A stretch of 64,000 nt of DNA, taken from the NCBI GenBank assembly GCA_040385525.1, contig JAZKHE010000009.1, forward strand, positions 62,001-126,000. The letters are read 5' to 3'. The notes beneath the pieces are model-generated. The model was not told where the DNA came from. It searched no databases and saw only the letters and a list, made by a program, of their open reading frames with translations. Position numbers and translations under genes: made by a program. The DNA comes from JAZKHE01 sp040385525 (GTDB lineage Bacteria > Bacteroidota > Bacteroidia > UBA4408). Of the stretch, positions 17,988 to 26,489 are shown one piece after another. The first letter of the stretch is position 1. Each line of letters begins with the position of its first letter.

Positions 17988-18383
17988 ATGGAAAATTATA
18001 TTGTTGAAGCAACGGTTTTTGAGCCTAGAGTAGAATTAAACTTTAGAGATAATAAATTGCTTTTTAGCGGAGAATCTCGCCCAGAAAACGTACACACTTT
18101 TTACGGACCAATTTTCACTAAAATTGACGAGTACGAAAATTATTTAAAAGCTAATCCAACTTCAACAGTTGAGTGTGTTTTTAAATTCGAGTATTTTAAT
18201 TCAGCATCATCTAAATCTATTTTAGATATTATAGAACGTTTAGCAAAAATTAAAGAAAATATACCAACAGTAAATTTAAAAATTGAATGGTATTATGATG
18301 CAATGGACGATGATATGAAAGAAGCAGGTTTAGAATTTGAAGAAATTACAGAAATGAAATTCGACTTTTGTGAAGTTATCTAA
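17988..18383 (+). CDS. SiaC-like phosphoprotein (DUF1987)
   Basis: A 131-residue protein matching DUF1987/SiaC: a short beta lead (FSGESRPENVHTFYGPIF), then the key FKFEYFNSASSKSILDIIE segment, and the C-terminal LKIEWYYDAMDDDMKEAG strand-helix. SiaC is the substrate of SiaB kinase and SiaA phosphatase, and its phosphorylation state decides partner choice. From memory the P. aeruginosa acceptor is T68 in an N-T-S-S context. The equivalent here reads N71-S72-A73-S74, so a serine would replace the threonine. It sits between the kinase and phosphatase genes, and its 3' end overlaps the phosphatase start by 14 bases, implying translational coupling. Confidence 0.85.
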   Translation: MENYIVEATVFEPRVELNFRDNKLLFSGESRPENVHTFYGPIFTKIDEYENYLKANPTSTVECVFKFEYFNSASSKSILDIIERLAKIKENIPTVNLKIEWYYDAMDDDMKEAGLEFEEITEMKFDFCEVI

Positions 18384-20553
18384 ACTAATAACCTTATTAT
18401 TTTTTGTATTTAGTTCCTTTTTTGCAAAGGCACAAAAATCTTATTTTCTTGTCGATTCAATAAATATTGAAACACTAAGCGAATTAGATAAAACTATTTT
18501 AGATTCGATTTTACCACTTGTAAAAAAAGCACAACACGATACCGATAAAATAAAATTAGTTTATTACTTAACCGAAAATACCTATGGCATTAATGTATGG
18601 CCAAAGTACAATCAGTTAATGTATAATATTGCTGTTAGAAACATTATAACAAAACCAAAAGAAACATTTTTTTATAAATACAAAGGTCAAGCGCTTAATA
18701 ATTTTGGTTATTACCAAAACGAAATAGGGAAACCCGAAGAAGCTTTAAAATATTATATAAGCGCTTTAGAAATTGCAGAAAAATACAAATTCAATTATCT
18801 ATTATTAAACTGCTACAATAACATTGGTGTAGCGTATAAAAAAATTGGTGATTTTTCGCAAGCATTAAAATATTATCAACTTGCTTTAAAATTAGGTAAA
18901 GAAACAAAAAACAAAAAGAGCTACGCCGTAAGTTTAGCGCATATTGCAGCCATATATTGGTTAAAAACAGATACTTTAAACGCTAAAACGTATTACGAAA
19001 ATTCGCTTGAGTTAAAACACGAAATAAAAGATTTAGAAGGGATAGCAAAAGTTAACCAAGAACTTGCAGAATTATATTACAGAATTAAAAATTTTGATGC
19101 AGCGTATAAATTAATAACAAAAGCATTTGAGATAAATAAAGTAATTGGTTTTGAACGTGGCATTGCCGAAAATTATTGGTTATTAGGTAGAGTTTTAGAA
19201 AAAAGAGAATTAAACGATTCGGCTCTTTATTATTTTGATTTGGCTTTAAAATTAAACCTTAAAATAAATAACAAAGCTGGCGAAGCTGATGTTTACAATA
19301 GTTTAGGCTCGTATTATGCAAAAGTAGATAAAGATGATTTAGCTGCCGATTACGTAAAAAAAGCATTAGATATTTATATTGCAGAAAAAATTCAAGACCA
19401 CATTTCCTTTACTGCTACTAAATTAGCAGAGTATAATCAAAAAAACGGAAAATATAAAGAAGCGCTTTATTATTTTAACATAGCAAAAGAAAACGATAAC
19501 AAATTAAAAAATCAAGAGTTTGATAATTTACTCGCGCGTCAAAATTTACAATCGGAGTTTGAGCAAAAAGAATTTTTATTACAACTCGAAGAAGAGAAAA
19601 AATTAGCTATTGCTGAAGAAAAAGAAAGTCGTAAAAACGTTATTTTATTTATTGTTTTCGGTGCTTTTGTAGTGTTGTTTTTAATGTTATTGTATTTGTA
19701 CAAAAAATTCAAATTCATTAAAAAACAAAAAAGAATTATTGACGACCAACAAGAAGAATTACAAAAAAAGAATCGAGATTTAGATTTTAAAAATAAAATG
19801 GTAGCAGATAGTATTCAATATGCAAAGCATATTGTAACAGCTATTATGCCCAACAAAAAAAACATTGCAACATCGTTTAGCGATTATTTTATTTTCTTTA
19901 AACCAAAAGATATTGTTTCGGGCGATTTTTATTGGACACATAAAACCGAAACAGGTGAGTCAATTGTTATTGCTGCCGATTGCACAGGGCATGGAGTTCC
20001 TGGAGCAATGCTAAGTATTATTTGCTCTAGTATTATAGAAAAAATTGTTGTTTTTGATAAAATAATTGAACCTTCATTAATTCTGAAAAAGTTTTATATG
20101 GAGCTTTCTAGTAAAATTCATGCTGACCCCGATCATAAAAGTAACGATGGTGTAGAGATGTCGGTTGCATCATACAATTCAGCAAGTAATGTTTTAAAAT
20201 GTGCGGCTTCGTATCATAAAATGTATTATATTTTTGATAATCGAGTAAACGAATATTTGGGCGATAGAATTCAGGTAAGAAAAGGTTTAGATATTTCTGA
20301 TAAAACATTTTCGGAGTTTGTAATTACACCACAAAAAGGTGCTACTTTTTATATGTTTACCGATGGTTTTGTAGATCAAAAAGGCGGACTAAGCAACAAG
20401 AAATATTTTTACACACCATTTAAAGAATTTCTAGTTAAAATATATCAAGAGCCAGCAGCTAAGCAACAAAAAATGCTTAATGACGAAATAGTTGAATGGT
20501 ACAAAAACGTTGGTCAGTATGACGATATATTAGTAGTAGGACTTAAATTTTAA
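18370..20553 (+). CDS. TPR sensor / PP2C (SpoIIE-type) phosphatase of the Sia-like operon
   Basis: A 727-residue membrane phosphatase beginning at a GTG that overlaps the DUF1987 gene. Signal peptide 1-22 (LLFFVFSSFFAKAQ). Residues 90-390 carry about six TPRs (for example EALKYYISALEIAEK, QALKYYQLALKLG), predicted to be periplasmic. One membrane helix spans about 424-445 (FIVFGAFVVLFLMLLYLY). A coiled linker precedes the PP2C domain (about 503-727) with VSGDFYW, AADCTGHGVPGAMLS, DGVEMSV and TDGFVDQ metal-site motifs. It is the likely SiaA counterpart that dephosphorylates the adjacent SiaC-like protein when the TPR sensor is engaged. Classic SiaA uses a HAMP-linked sensor instead. The catalytic domain is more divergent than those of the 44.8-56.5 kb cluster. 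Confidence 0.9.
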   Translation: MKLSKLITLLFFVFSSFFAKAQKSYFLVDSINIETLSELDKTILDSILPLVKKAQHDTDKIKLVYYLTENTYGINVWPKYNQLMYNIAVRNIITKPKETFFYKYKGQALNNFGYYQNEIGKPEEALKYYISALEIAEKYKFNYLLLNCYNNIGVAYKKIGDFSQALKYYQLALKLGKETKNKKSYAVSLAHIAAIYWLKTDTLNAKTYYENSLELKHEIKDLEGIAKVNQELAELYYRIKNFDAAYKLITKAFEINKVIGFERGIAENYWLLGRVLEKRELNDSALYYFDLALKLNLKINNKAGEADVYNSLGSYYAKVDKDDLAADYVKKALDIYIAEKIQDHISFTATKLAEYNQKNGKYKEALYYFNIAKENDNKLKNQEFDNLLARQNLQSEFEQKEFLLQLEEEKKLAIAEEKESRKNVILFIVFGAFVVLFLMLLYLYKKFKFIKKQKRIIDDQQEELQKKNRDLDFKNKMVADSIQYAKHIVTAIMPNKKNIATSFSDYFIFFKPKDIVSGDFYWTHKTETGESIVIAADCTGHGVPGAMLSIICSSIIEKIVVFDKIIEPSLILKKFYMELSSKIHADPDHKSNDGVEMSVASYNSASNVLKCAASYHKMYYIFDNRVNEYLGDRIQVRKGLDISDKTFSEFVITPQKGATFYMFTDGFVDQKGGLSNKKYFYTPFKEFLVKIYQEPAAKQQKMLNDEIVEWYKNVGQYDDILVVGLKF

Positions 20554-20594
20554 GCTCAATAAAATAATCTGTTGCTTTTTCCGTTGTTAATTTC

Positions 20595-21341
20595 GTGAAA
20601 ACAAATTTTCTAGTTTTTGTATTATTTTTCATTCTATTTTCTGCGCAAGCGCAATACAAAATTGTAACTAAAACAGATACTATTAATGCATTTGATATTG
20701 TTAGAGATGGCAATGTTTACAAATACTATACAACTAAAGACGAATTAGATGCTTATGTTGAACCAAGAAAAATAAGTAGAAACGACTTTGATTATATTAT
20801 GGATTGCAATTTTGTAGTCTACAAGTCTAACGAAGAATTAAATTATTTCTATGAAAAAGTTTCTGGCAACGATTCAATTTACAAGCCATTAAATACAATT
20901 GGTTTAAACATTGGTAGAATAATGCTTTTGCAAGAATTTTGTTTTTTTTATGAGCGATTTTTAACTAAAAATAATGCTGTTAAAGTAGAGTTATCTAAAC
21001 AAATATTTGCACATAAATATGATTATCCTTACAACTCAAATAAGGGAGAAGTAAGTTTTTCTTTTCAGCATTATTTTAAATCTTCCAATCGTTTCTCACC
21101 TTTTTTATCAGCAGGACTTGGTGTTGGACGATATTTAATTTATGAAAGAAGCGACTACTTTTTTGAATACAAAAAAATTGGAATTCCACTATTTTTAGCT
21201 GCTGGAATAGCTTGTTGGATAACATCTAATTCAAAAATCGATTTATCAGTAGGATATAAGCGCACTCAATATTTTAATGCTCATAAAAATTATAATTATA
21301 ACTTCGTTCCAATTCATCTAAGTTTAGCGTATAATTTCTAA
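20595..21341 (+). CDS. Outer-membrane beta-barrel protein of unknown function
   Basis: A 248-residue exported protein with a GTG start. Signal peptide (MKTNFLVFVLFFILFSAQAQ). The C-terminal half is a run of amphipathic strands: KGEVSFSFQHYFK, FSPFLSAGLGVGRYLI, GIPLFLAAGIACW, KIDLSVGYKRTQYF, and a final HLSLAYNF ending in aromatic F, as expected for BAM-inserted barrels. The first 70 residues (KTDTINAFDIVRDGNVYKYY) look like a small soluble module seen before barrels in Bacteroidota. It lies 41 bases after the PP2C gene, so it may be in the Sia-like operon, but no functional link is visible. Confidence 0.75.
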   Translation: MKTNFLVFVLFFILFSAQAQYKIVTKTDTINAFDIVRDGNVYKYYTTKDELDAYVEPRKISRNDFDYIMDCNFVVYKSNEELNYFYEKVSGNDSIYKPLNTIGLNIGRIMLLQEFCFFYERFLTKNNAVKVELSKQIFAHKYDYPYNSNKGEVSFSFQHYFKSSNRFSPFLSAGLGVGRYLIYERSDYFFEYKKIGIPLFLAAGIACWITSNSKIDLSVGYKRTQYFNAHKNYNYNFVPIHLSLAYNF

Positions 21342-21371
21342 CAAAATTTTTCAAAACTCCCTCAATCTTAG

Positions 21372-21379
21372 TATATTTG
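21372..21379 (+). promoter_or_regulatory. Candidate -7 element of fabG (TATATTTG)
   Basis: An exact TANNTTTG match 22 bases before the fabG ATG, giving a leader of about 15 bases. No TTG lies at the usual -33 distance. Confidence 0.5.
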
Positions 21380-21401
21380 AACAAACACAAAATATACTAG
21401 T

Positions 21402-22148
21402 ATGAAATTACTCGAAGGAAAAGTAGCTCTTATTACAGGTGCTTCACGTGGCATCGGAAAATCAATTGCTGTAGAATATGCCAAACAAGGCGCAAACGTA
21501 GCTTTTACGTATTTGTCATCTGTTGAAAAAGGCGAAGCATTAGAAAAAGAATTAGCACAATACGGAACAAAAATAAAAGGTTATCGTTCTGATGCCTCTG
21601 ATTTTAAAGCAGCCGAAGAATTAGTAAATTCAATTGTTACTGATTTTGGTAGTTTAGATATTGTTGTAAATAATGCAGGTATAACAAAAGATACTTTGCT
21701 TATGCGAATGACGGAAGAACAGTTTGACGAAGTTATTCGTGTAAATTTAAAATCGGTTTTTAACGTTGTTAAAGCAGCACAAAAACCAATGTTAAAACAA
21801 CGCAAAGGTTCAATTATAAATATGAGTTCTGTTGTTGGTGTTAAAGGTAACGCTGGGCAGGCAAACTACGCAGCTTCTAAAGCAGGTATAAATGGTTTTT
21901 CTAAATCGGTTGCATTAGAGTTGGGTTCTCGTAACATACGTTGTAATGCGGTTGCGCCTGGTTTTATTGAAACAGAAATGACCGGAGTGTTAGACGAAAA
22001 AACAGTGCAAGGTTGGAGAGATTCAATTCCTTTAAAACGTGGCGGACAACCTGAAGATGTTGCTAATTTGTGCGTTTTCTTGGGTTCAGATATGTCGGCA
22101 TACATTACTGGGCAAGTAATTAATGTGTGCGGAGGAATGTTAACCTAA
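21402..22148 (+). CDS. fabG: 3-oxoacyl-[acyl-carrier-protein] reductase
   Basis: A 248-residue short-chain dehydrogenase of the FabG type. The NADPH loop is TGASRGIGK at 12-20, followed by NNAG at 90-93 and N115. The catalytic Ser is in NMSSVVG (S142/S143), with Y156 and K160 in YAASK. The PGFIETEMT loop and the C-terminal GGMLT end are typical of FabG. It reduces 3-ketoacyl-ACP in fatty acid elongation. Length and gap-free alignment to the family by eye support this rather than a catabolic SDR. It is followed after 18 bases by a VWA-like membrane protein gene, which may share its transcript. Confidence 0.93.
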   Translation: MKLLEGKVALITGASRGIGKSIAVEYAKQGANVAFTYLSSVEKGEALEKELAQYGTKIKGYRSDASDFKAAEELVNSIVTDFGSLDIVVNNAGITKDTLLMRMTEEQFDEVIRVNLKSVFNVVKAAQKPMLKQRKGSIINMSSVVGVKGNAGQANYAASKAGINGFSKSVALELGSRNIRCNAVAPGFIETEMTGVLDEKTVQGWRDSIPLKRGGQPEDVANLCVFLGSDMSAYITGQVINVCGGMLT

Positions 22149-22166
22149 TTTTAATTACAATAATTA

Positions 22167-24278
22167 ATGGGTTTTATTCCCAATACTTTTTTATTTTCTA
22201 TTGTTACAGAGTATCCGCTTTGGTTTATACTATTTTGTATTTTAGCTGGAGCTGGATACTCTTTTTTACTTTATTTTAAAAATAAACAGCACAAAGAACT
22301 TTCAAAAAAACTAGTTTATTTACTTTCGGCGTTGAGGTTTTTGGCAGTTTTTATTATTTGCTTTTTACTCTTATCACCACTTGTAAAATCTAAATTAAAA
22401 CAAGTAGAAAAACCAATTTTAGTTATAGCGCAAGATAACTCAGAATCATTACAACAACAACACGATAGCAATTTTTTAAAACAACAATTACCAGCTGAAT
22501 TCGATAAATTTAGTGAGGGCTTAATCGATAAATTTGACATTCAATATTTCACCTACGGACAAAACGTTAGCGAAGGAAAAAATATTAATTATACTGAAAA
22601 GCAAACTGATATTTCTGAACTTGTTGCAGAAATAAGCAATAGATATGCTAATAGAAATTTAGGAGCAGTTATTGTTTCGGGCGACGGAATTTTTAACAGA
22701 GGTTCTAATCCTGTGTTTGAAGCCGAAAAGCTTAAAACACCATTTTACACTATCGCTTTGGGCGATACCATTCCTAAAAAAGATGCCTTAATAAAAGATG
22801 TATTGCACAACAAAATAGCTTTTTTAAACAATACATTTCCTTTAGAAATTAAAATTGAAGCCCGCGATTTAAAAGGGAAAAAATCAAAACTCACCGTACT
22901 TAAAAAAGGTAAAACACTTTATTCACAAGAAATTAATTACAGTTCTAATTTTTTTGAAACGATTGTGCCTTTGCAGTTAGAAGCAAGCGAAAAAGGAGTG
23001 CAGCGTTATTCTATAAATATTACTGCTGTAGATGGAGAAATCACTACTAAAAATAATAGTCGAGATGTAATTGTTGATGTACTTGATAGTCGCCAAAAAG
23101 TATTGATATTAGCTGATGCTCCTCATCCTGATATTAATGCTTTAAAAAGCGCATTAGACGATAATCAGAATTATGAAACAGAGTTTTTCATTACAGAAAG
23201 ATTTAATAAAAAAGTTAGTGCATACAATTTAGTAGTATTGGCGCAATTGCCAAGTAATTTTGCTAACCCAATAAAAATTGTGCAAGAAATTAAACAAAGT
23301 AATATTCCTGTTTTGTTTTTAATTGGCAATCAAAGTAATTTAAGCGCACTTAGCAATTTAGGTTTTGGTTTAGAAGCACAACTTAAAAATGCTAAGCCAA
23401 ACGAAGTTATTCCTGTTAGTGAAAATATGTTTAGTTTGTTTTCTATGAGCGATATGGCTCGTAATGCAATTACTAACTATTCGCCACTATCTGTTCCGTA
23501 TGCCAATTTTAAGTTTGCCAACGGATTTCAAACTTTATTATCGCAACAATTGGGCGCTGTAAAAACAAAAGAACCATTAGTTGTAGTAGGAGAGAACAAC
23601 AATCAAAAACTAGCTTATGTGCTAGGCGAAGGCTTTTGGAAATGGCGCTTGATAGATTTTTCTAAAAACAAAAATCACAATCAGTTTAACGAGTTGGTTA
23701 CAAAAATTGTGCAGTATCTTTCTGTAAAAGAAAATAAAAGTTTGTTTAGAGTTACTACCAAAAATGCTTATTTAGATAACGAAGCAATCGCAATAGAAGC
23801 AGAGCTTTACAACGAAAGTTATGAGTTAATAAACGACGCAGAAGTTAGTTTAACATTGATTGACGAAAACGATAAAAAATATTCGTTTAATTTTTCGCCA
23901 GCAAACAACAGATATAAATTAAATGCAGGAGTATTTGCAGCTGGAACCTATAAATACGAAGCAAAAGCAAATTACAAAGGAAAAAGCTACACAGCACGTG
24001 GCGAAATTATTGTAAATAAAATTGTAGCAGAATTACTAAATACAACTGCCGACCATCAATTGCTAAATTTATTAGCGACCAAAACAGGTGGCAAAATGTA
24101 TTTTATAAATCAATTACAAAAATTGAGTGACGAGTTAAACAGCCGAGATGATTTGGTTGCTGTGGGTTACGAAGAATCAAAATTAAGCGACGCAATTAAT
24201 TTAAAATGGATTTTTATTTTAATATTGGTATTGCTTACCACAGAGTGGTTTTTAAGAAAATACAATGGTAATTACTAA
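22167..24278 (+). CDS. Inner-membrane VWA-like protein (BatA-like architecture)
   Basis: A 703-residue membrane protein. Two N-terminal helices (about 15-37 and 49-72) have the layout of BatA/glutamine-amidotransferase-like Bacteroidota proteins. A von Willebrand A-like region follows: ILVIAQDNSESL stands where the MIDAS D-x-S-x-S would be, here D-N-S-E-S, then LGAVIVSGDGIFNRGSNP. A second alpha/beta region (KVLILADAPHPDINALKSAL) resembles a class I amidotransferase fold without the catalytic cysteine. Ig-like strands precede a C-terminal helix (WIFILILVLLTTEWFL). It is probably anchored at both ends with a large periplasmic body. The function is unknown. It follows fabG by 18 bases. Confidence 0.7.
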   Translation: MGFIPNTFLFSIVTEYPLWFILFCILAGAGYSFLLYFKNKQHKELSKKLVYLLSALRFLAVFIICFLLLSPLVKSKLKQVEKPILVIAQDNSESLQQQHDSNFLKQQLPAEFDKFSEGLIDKFDIQYFTYGQNVSEGKNINYTEKQTDISELVAEISNRYANRNLGAVIVSGDGIFNRGSNPVFEAEKLKTPFYTIALGDTIPKKDALIKDVLHNKIAFLNNTFPLEIKIEARDLKGKKSKLTVLKKGKTLYSQEINYSSNFFETIVPLQLEASEKGVQRYSINITAVDGEITTKNNSRDVIVDVLDSRQKVLILADAPHPDINALKSALDDNQNYETEFFITERFNKKVSAYNLVVLAQLPSNFANPIKIVQEIKQSNIPVLFLIGNQSNLSALSNLGFGLEAQLKNAKPNEVIPVSENMFSLFSMSDMARNAITNYSPLSVPYANFKFANGFQTLLSQQLGAVKTKEPLVVVGENNNQKLAYVLGEGFWKWRLIDFSKNKNHNQFNELVTKIVQYLSVKENKSLFRVTTKNAYLDNEAIAIEAELYNESYELINDAEVSLTLIDENDKKYSFNFSPANNRYKLNAGVFAAGTYKYEAKANYKGKSYTARGEIIVNKIVAELLNTTADHQLLNLLATKTGGKMYFINQLQKLSDELNSRDDLVAVGYEESKLSDAINLKWIFILILVLLTTEWFLRKYNGNY

Positions 24279-24289
24279 AAATTATACAA

Positions 24290-24769
24290 ATGGAAAACAA
24301 TAATTTACCACCGTTTACAGCAAAAGATTATTTATTACGATTAACAATTTTGTCAACAGCTATGCTGGTTTCGCAAATGATTTTTGCATTAGCTATGTTT
24401 TTTACTTCTTTGCCTTTGGGAGAAATAAATACCGATATGCTTTTTGTATTTTGGATACTCGTGCCAGCAACTACATTTGGTGGTATTGGCATTAGTTTTT
24501 TTATGTTTAATTTAAAATTAAAAGAAGTGCACAATGCAGTTACTTTAGAAAATAAACTTTCGGGTTACACAGGTGCATTAATATTGCGTTTTGCTTTGTT
24601 GGAAGGGCCGTCTTTTATAGCAACAATAGCATTTATGCTAACAGGTGCTGTTTATTTTTTAGCAGTTCCGTTAGTGATAACAATTTTAATGTTGGCATTT
24701 TATCCCAATAAAAAAAGAGTGTTGCAACACTTGCAATTATCGCTAAAAGAAGAAGAGTTTTTTATGTAA
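24290..24769 (+). CDS. Small polytopic membrane protein of unknown function
   Basis: A 159-residue protein with four predicted helices: LTILSTAMLVSQMIFALAMF, MLFVFWILVPATTFGGIGI, ALILRFALLEGPSFIATIAF, and YFLAVPLVITILMLAFY. A short charged tail (YPNKKRVLQHLQLSLKEEEF) is probably cytoplasmic. The LLEGP motif in the third helix recalls a family of small Bacteroidota membrane proteins without assigned function. It follows the VWA-like gene by 11 bases and ends five bases from the convergent cupin gene. Confidence 0.75.
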   Translation: MENNNLPPFTAKDYLLRLTILSTAMLVSQMIFALAMFFTSLPLGEINTDMLFVFWILVPATTFGGIGISFFMFNLKLKEVHNAVTLENKLSGYTGALILRFALLEGPSFIATIAFMLTGAVYFLAVPLVITILMLAFYPNKKRVLQHLQLSLKEEEFFM

Positions 24770-24773
24770 TAAA

Positions 24774-25118
24774 TTACTTCTTTTTTAAAAAATCGCCATC
24801 AATAATAATCAGTTTAACTCCGTTTATTGAAGAGGAGCGGTGCGAGCTAAGCTCATCTGATACAACATAACTTTCATCTTTTTTGAGTATGATTTTTTCG
24901 CCAGTTTTTAGTTCGCTAATAAATTCGCCTTCTAAACAATGAACAATATGACCTTTTTCGCACCAATGGTCGGCTAAATAATTAGCAGAATATTCTACCA
25001 AACGAATTCGTAAACTTGGTAATTGAATTGTTTGCCAATAGGCAACACCTGTTTCACCTTTGTAGGCAACTTTTTCAATTTTAGTCCAATCAATATTTTG
25101 AAAAGGAATGTTGCTCAT
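24774..25118 (-). CDS. DHCW-motif cupin fold protein
   Basis: A 114-residue small beta-barrel protein. The motif LADHWCEKGHIVHCLEGEF near residues 47-66 places D-H-W-C, H and E where small cupins bind a metal. GEKIILKKDESYVVSD and the SSHRSSS loop supply the second cupin box with a second histidine. Such proteins are annotated as DHCW-motif cupins; none that I know has an assigned reaction. The gene lies 15 bases downstream of the SRPBCC-methyltransferase gene on the same strand, so the two probably form an operon. Confidence 0.75.
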   Translation of the reverse strand: MSNIPFQNIDWTKIEKVAYKGETGVAYWQTIQLPSLRIRLVEYSANYLADHWCEKGHIVHCLEGEFISELKTGEKIILKKDESYVVSDELSSHRSSSINGVKLIIIDGDFLKKK

Positions 25119-25133
25119 GGTTTAGATAGTTTA

Positions 25134-26318
25134 TTAATTAGTTTTAATTCCGTAAAATCCTGTTGCACATCCAAAAAAATAGGATTTAAATTTTGTTTTT
25201 AGTCCTGCATTTGAAAATATTTCAGTTGCCTTTTTCGCATTATTAAATTCGTTAGTATATTTCCATAACATTTTATATTCTTCAGGGTTTCCCAATAGTA
25301 TTTTTCCTAAAATAGGAATTACTTTTCCAAGATAAAATCCATATAATAGTTTCAGTATCTTGTATTCAGGTTTAGAAACTTCAATATATGAAAATTGACC
25401 ACCAACCTTTAAAATTCGTTTTGTTTCTGTAGCTAAAACAGATAGTTGTTCCGCGTTAAATGTTTTTAGCCCAAATGCACATGTTACAAAATCATAATGA
25501 TTACTTTGAAGTTTGTTTTTTAAAATATCTTGTTGTAGTATTATTATTTCATTATTGAATTTAACACTGTTTTTCTGTCTAGCATATCTAAGCATTCCTT
25601 CTGAAAAATCAAGAACTGTAATATTTGAATTAGGTAATCTGTTTTTGGTTGCAGACCAAGTTTCACCCATTCCAGTTAACAAGTCTATTATTTCAGCTTT
25701 ATGATTAGTTTGATTAAAAGAACTTAAGAATTTCCGTCTCCATCGAATTGAAAAACCAAATGAAGTAATGTAATTCATTCTTTCATAAGAACTACTCATT
25801 TTATTAAATAGATCTTTTATATACTCAGGACTGTAAAGATTATTTTCATTTAATACTTCTTTCCATTTTTCAGTTTCAGCAAATTCTTTAATTACATTGT
25901 TTCTATTGATGAGTAATTTCCGTAAGTAGTTTGTTAAAATAAGTTTATTAAAAATTCGCCCTATTATTCCAAATGGTGAATGAAACTCAAATATATCAAT
26001 CATAATTACTTTGTTGCCTAACTGCTTAAATTTATGTTCGTGATAAATAGATTTAAAAACACCTTTGATTTGTTCATCTATAAACAAAACTGGTCTTTCA
26101 AAAACTGTAATTTTTGAAGTCAATCTTTGTCTAATTCCAAAATGAGTTGCTTGCCACGTAACAGTTTCATTTAAGTTGATTAACCCTGCTCTTCTCCCTT
26201 CAATTGCTTCTTCATTTGTTTTTAAGGTTGATATTTTATGTAAATCAATGCTTCGAGATAGGTCAAAACAAATATCGATTGTTGAATTTATTTCTGTTTG
26301 TATTTCAATTTTTGGCAT
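25134..26318 (-). CDS. SRPBCC domain fused to UbiE/COQ5-like methyltransferase
   Basis: A 394-residue two-domain protein. Residues 1-155 are an SRPBCC (START/Bet v1-like) ligand-binding domain of the kind annotated as cell-division inhibitor/polyketide cyclase-like (IEIQTEINSTIDICFDLSRS, then VTWQATHFGIRQRLTSKI and IDIFEFHSPFGIIGRIF). Residues 165-394 are a class I SAM methyltransferase close to the MenG/UbiE type: YIKDLFNKMSSSYERMNYI, motif I as IIDLLTGMGE, VLDFSEGMLRYAR, and FVTCAFGLKTF. Motif I is slightly unusual (L-T-G-M-G-E instead of G-x-G-x-G). A lipid-like substrate carried by the SRPBCC part is a reasonable inference. It is unlikely to be the housekeeping MenG because of the fusion. 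Confidence 0.8.
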   Translation of the reverse strand: MPKIEIQTEINSTIDICFDLSRSIDLHKISTLKTNEEAIEGRRAGLINLNETVTWQATHFGIRQRLTSKITVFERPVLFIDEQIKGVFKSIYHEHKFKQLGNKVIMIDIFEFHSPFGIIGRIFNKLILTNYLRKLLINRNNVIKEFAETEKWKEVLNENNLYSPEYIKDLFNKMSSSYERMNYITSFGFSIRWRRKFLSSFNQTNHKAEIIDLLTGMGETWSATKNRLPNSNITVLDFSEGMLRYARQKNSVKFNNEIIILQQDILKNKLQSNHYDFVTCAFGLKTFNAEQLSVLATETKRILKVGGQFSYIEVSKPEYKILKLLYGFYLGKVIPILGKILLGNPEEYKMLWKYTNEFNNAKKATEIFSNAGLKTKFKSYFFGCATGFYGIKTN

Positions 26319-26411
26319 TTGTTAATTTGATTGTTGAGTTAACATTGTAATCAAATAATTAATATCAAATATAACCAATATAAAACATATTTAATTTTCT
26401 TTTTCTTAGTT

Positions 26412-26442
26412 ATTAATCTATATTTTAATCCCATTTTAATCT
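26412..26442 (+). promoter_or_regulatory. Tandem 11/12-bp repeat operator upstream of yitT
   Basis: TTTTAATC occurs at 26423-26430 and 26434-26441, 11 bp apart, with a weaker copy (ATTAATCT at 26412) 11 bp further up. The 20-mer TTTTAATCCCATTTTAATCT differs at one base from the repeat at 30094-30113 before the response regulator gene. Direct repeats of about 11 bp are the usual binding sites of OmpR/PhoB-family regulators. It lies 47 bases from the yitT start codon. Confidence 0.6.
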
Positions 26443-26489
26443 CTCCACTCTCATTTTTGAATATTATTGTGTAATAACATTTATACACA

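Noticed and set aside
22167..24278. Genuine VWA metal site or active amidotransferase
   Set aside because: The MIDAS-like D-N-S-E-S is plausible but the rest of the site is not clear, and no amidotransferase cysteine is seen, so I kept a neutral call.
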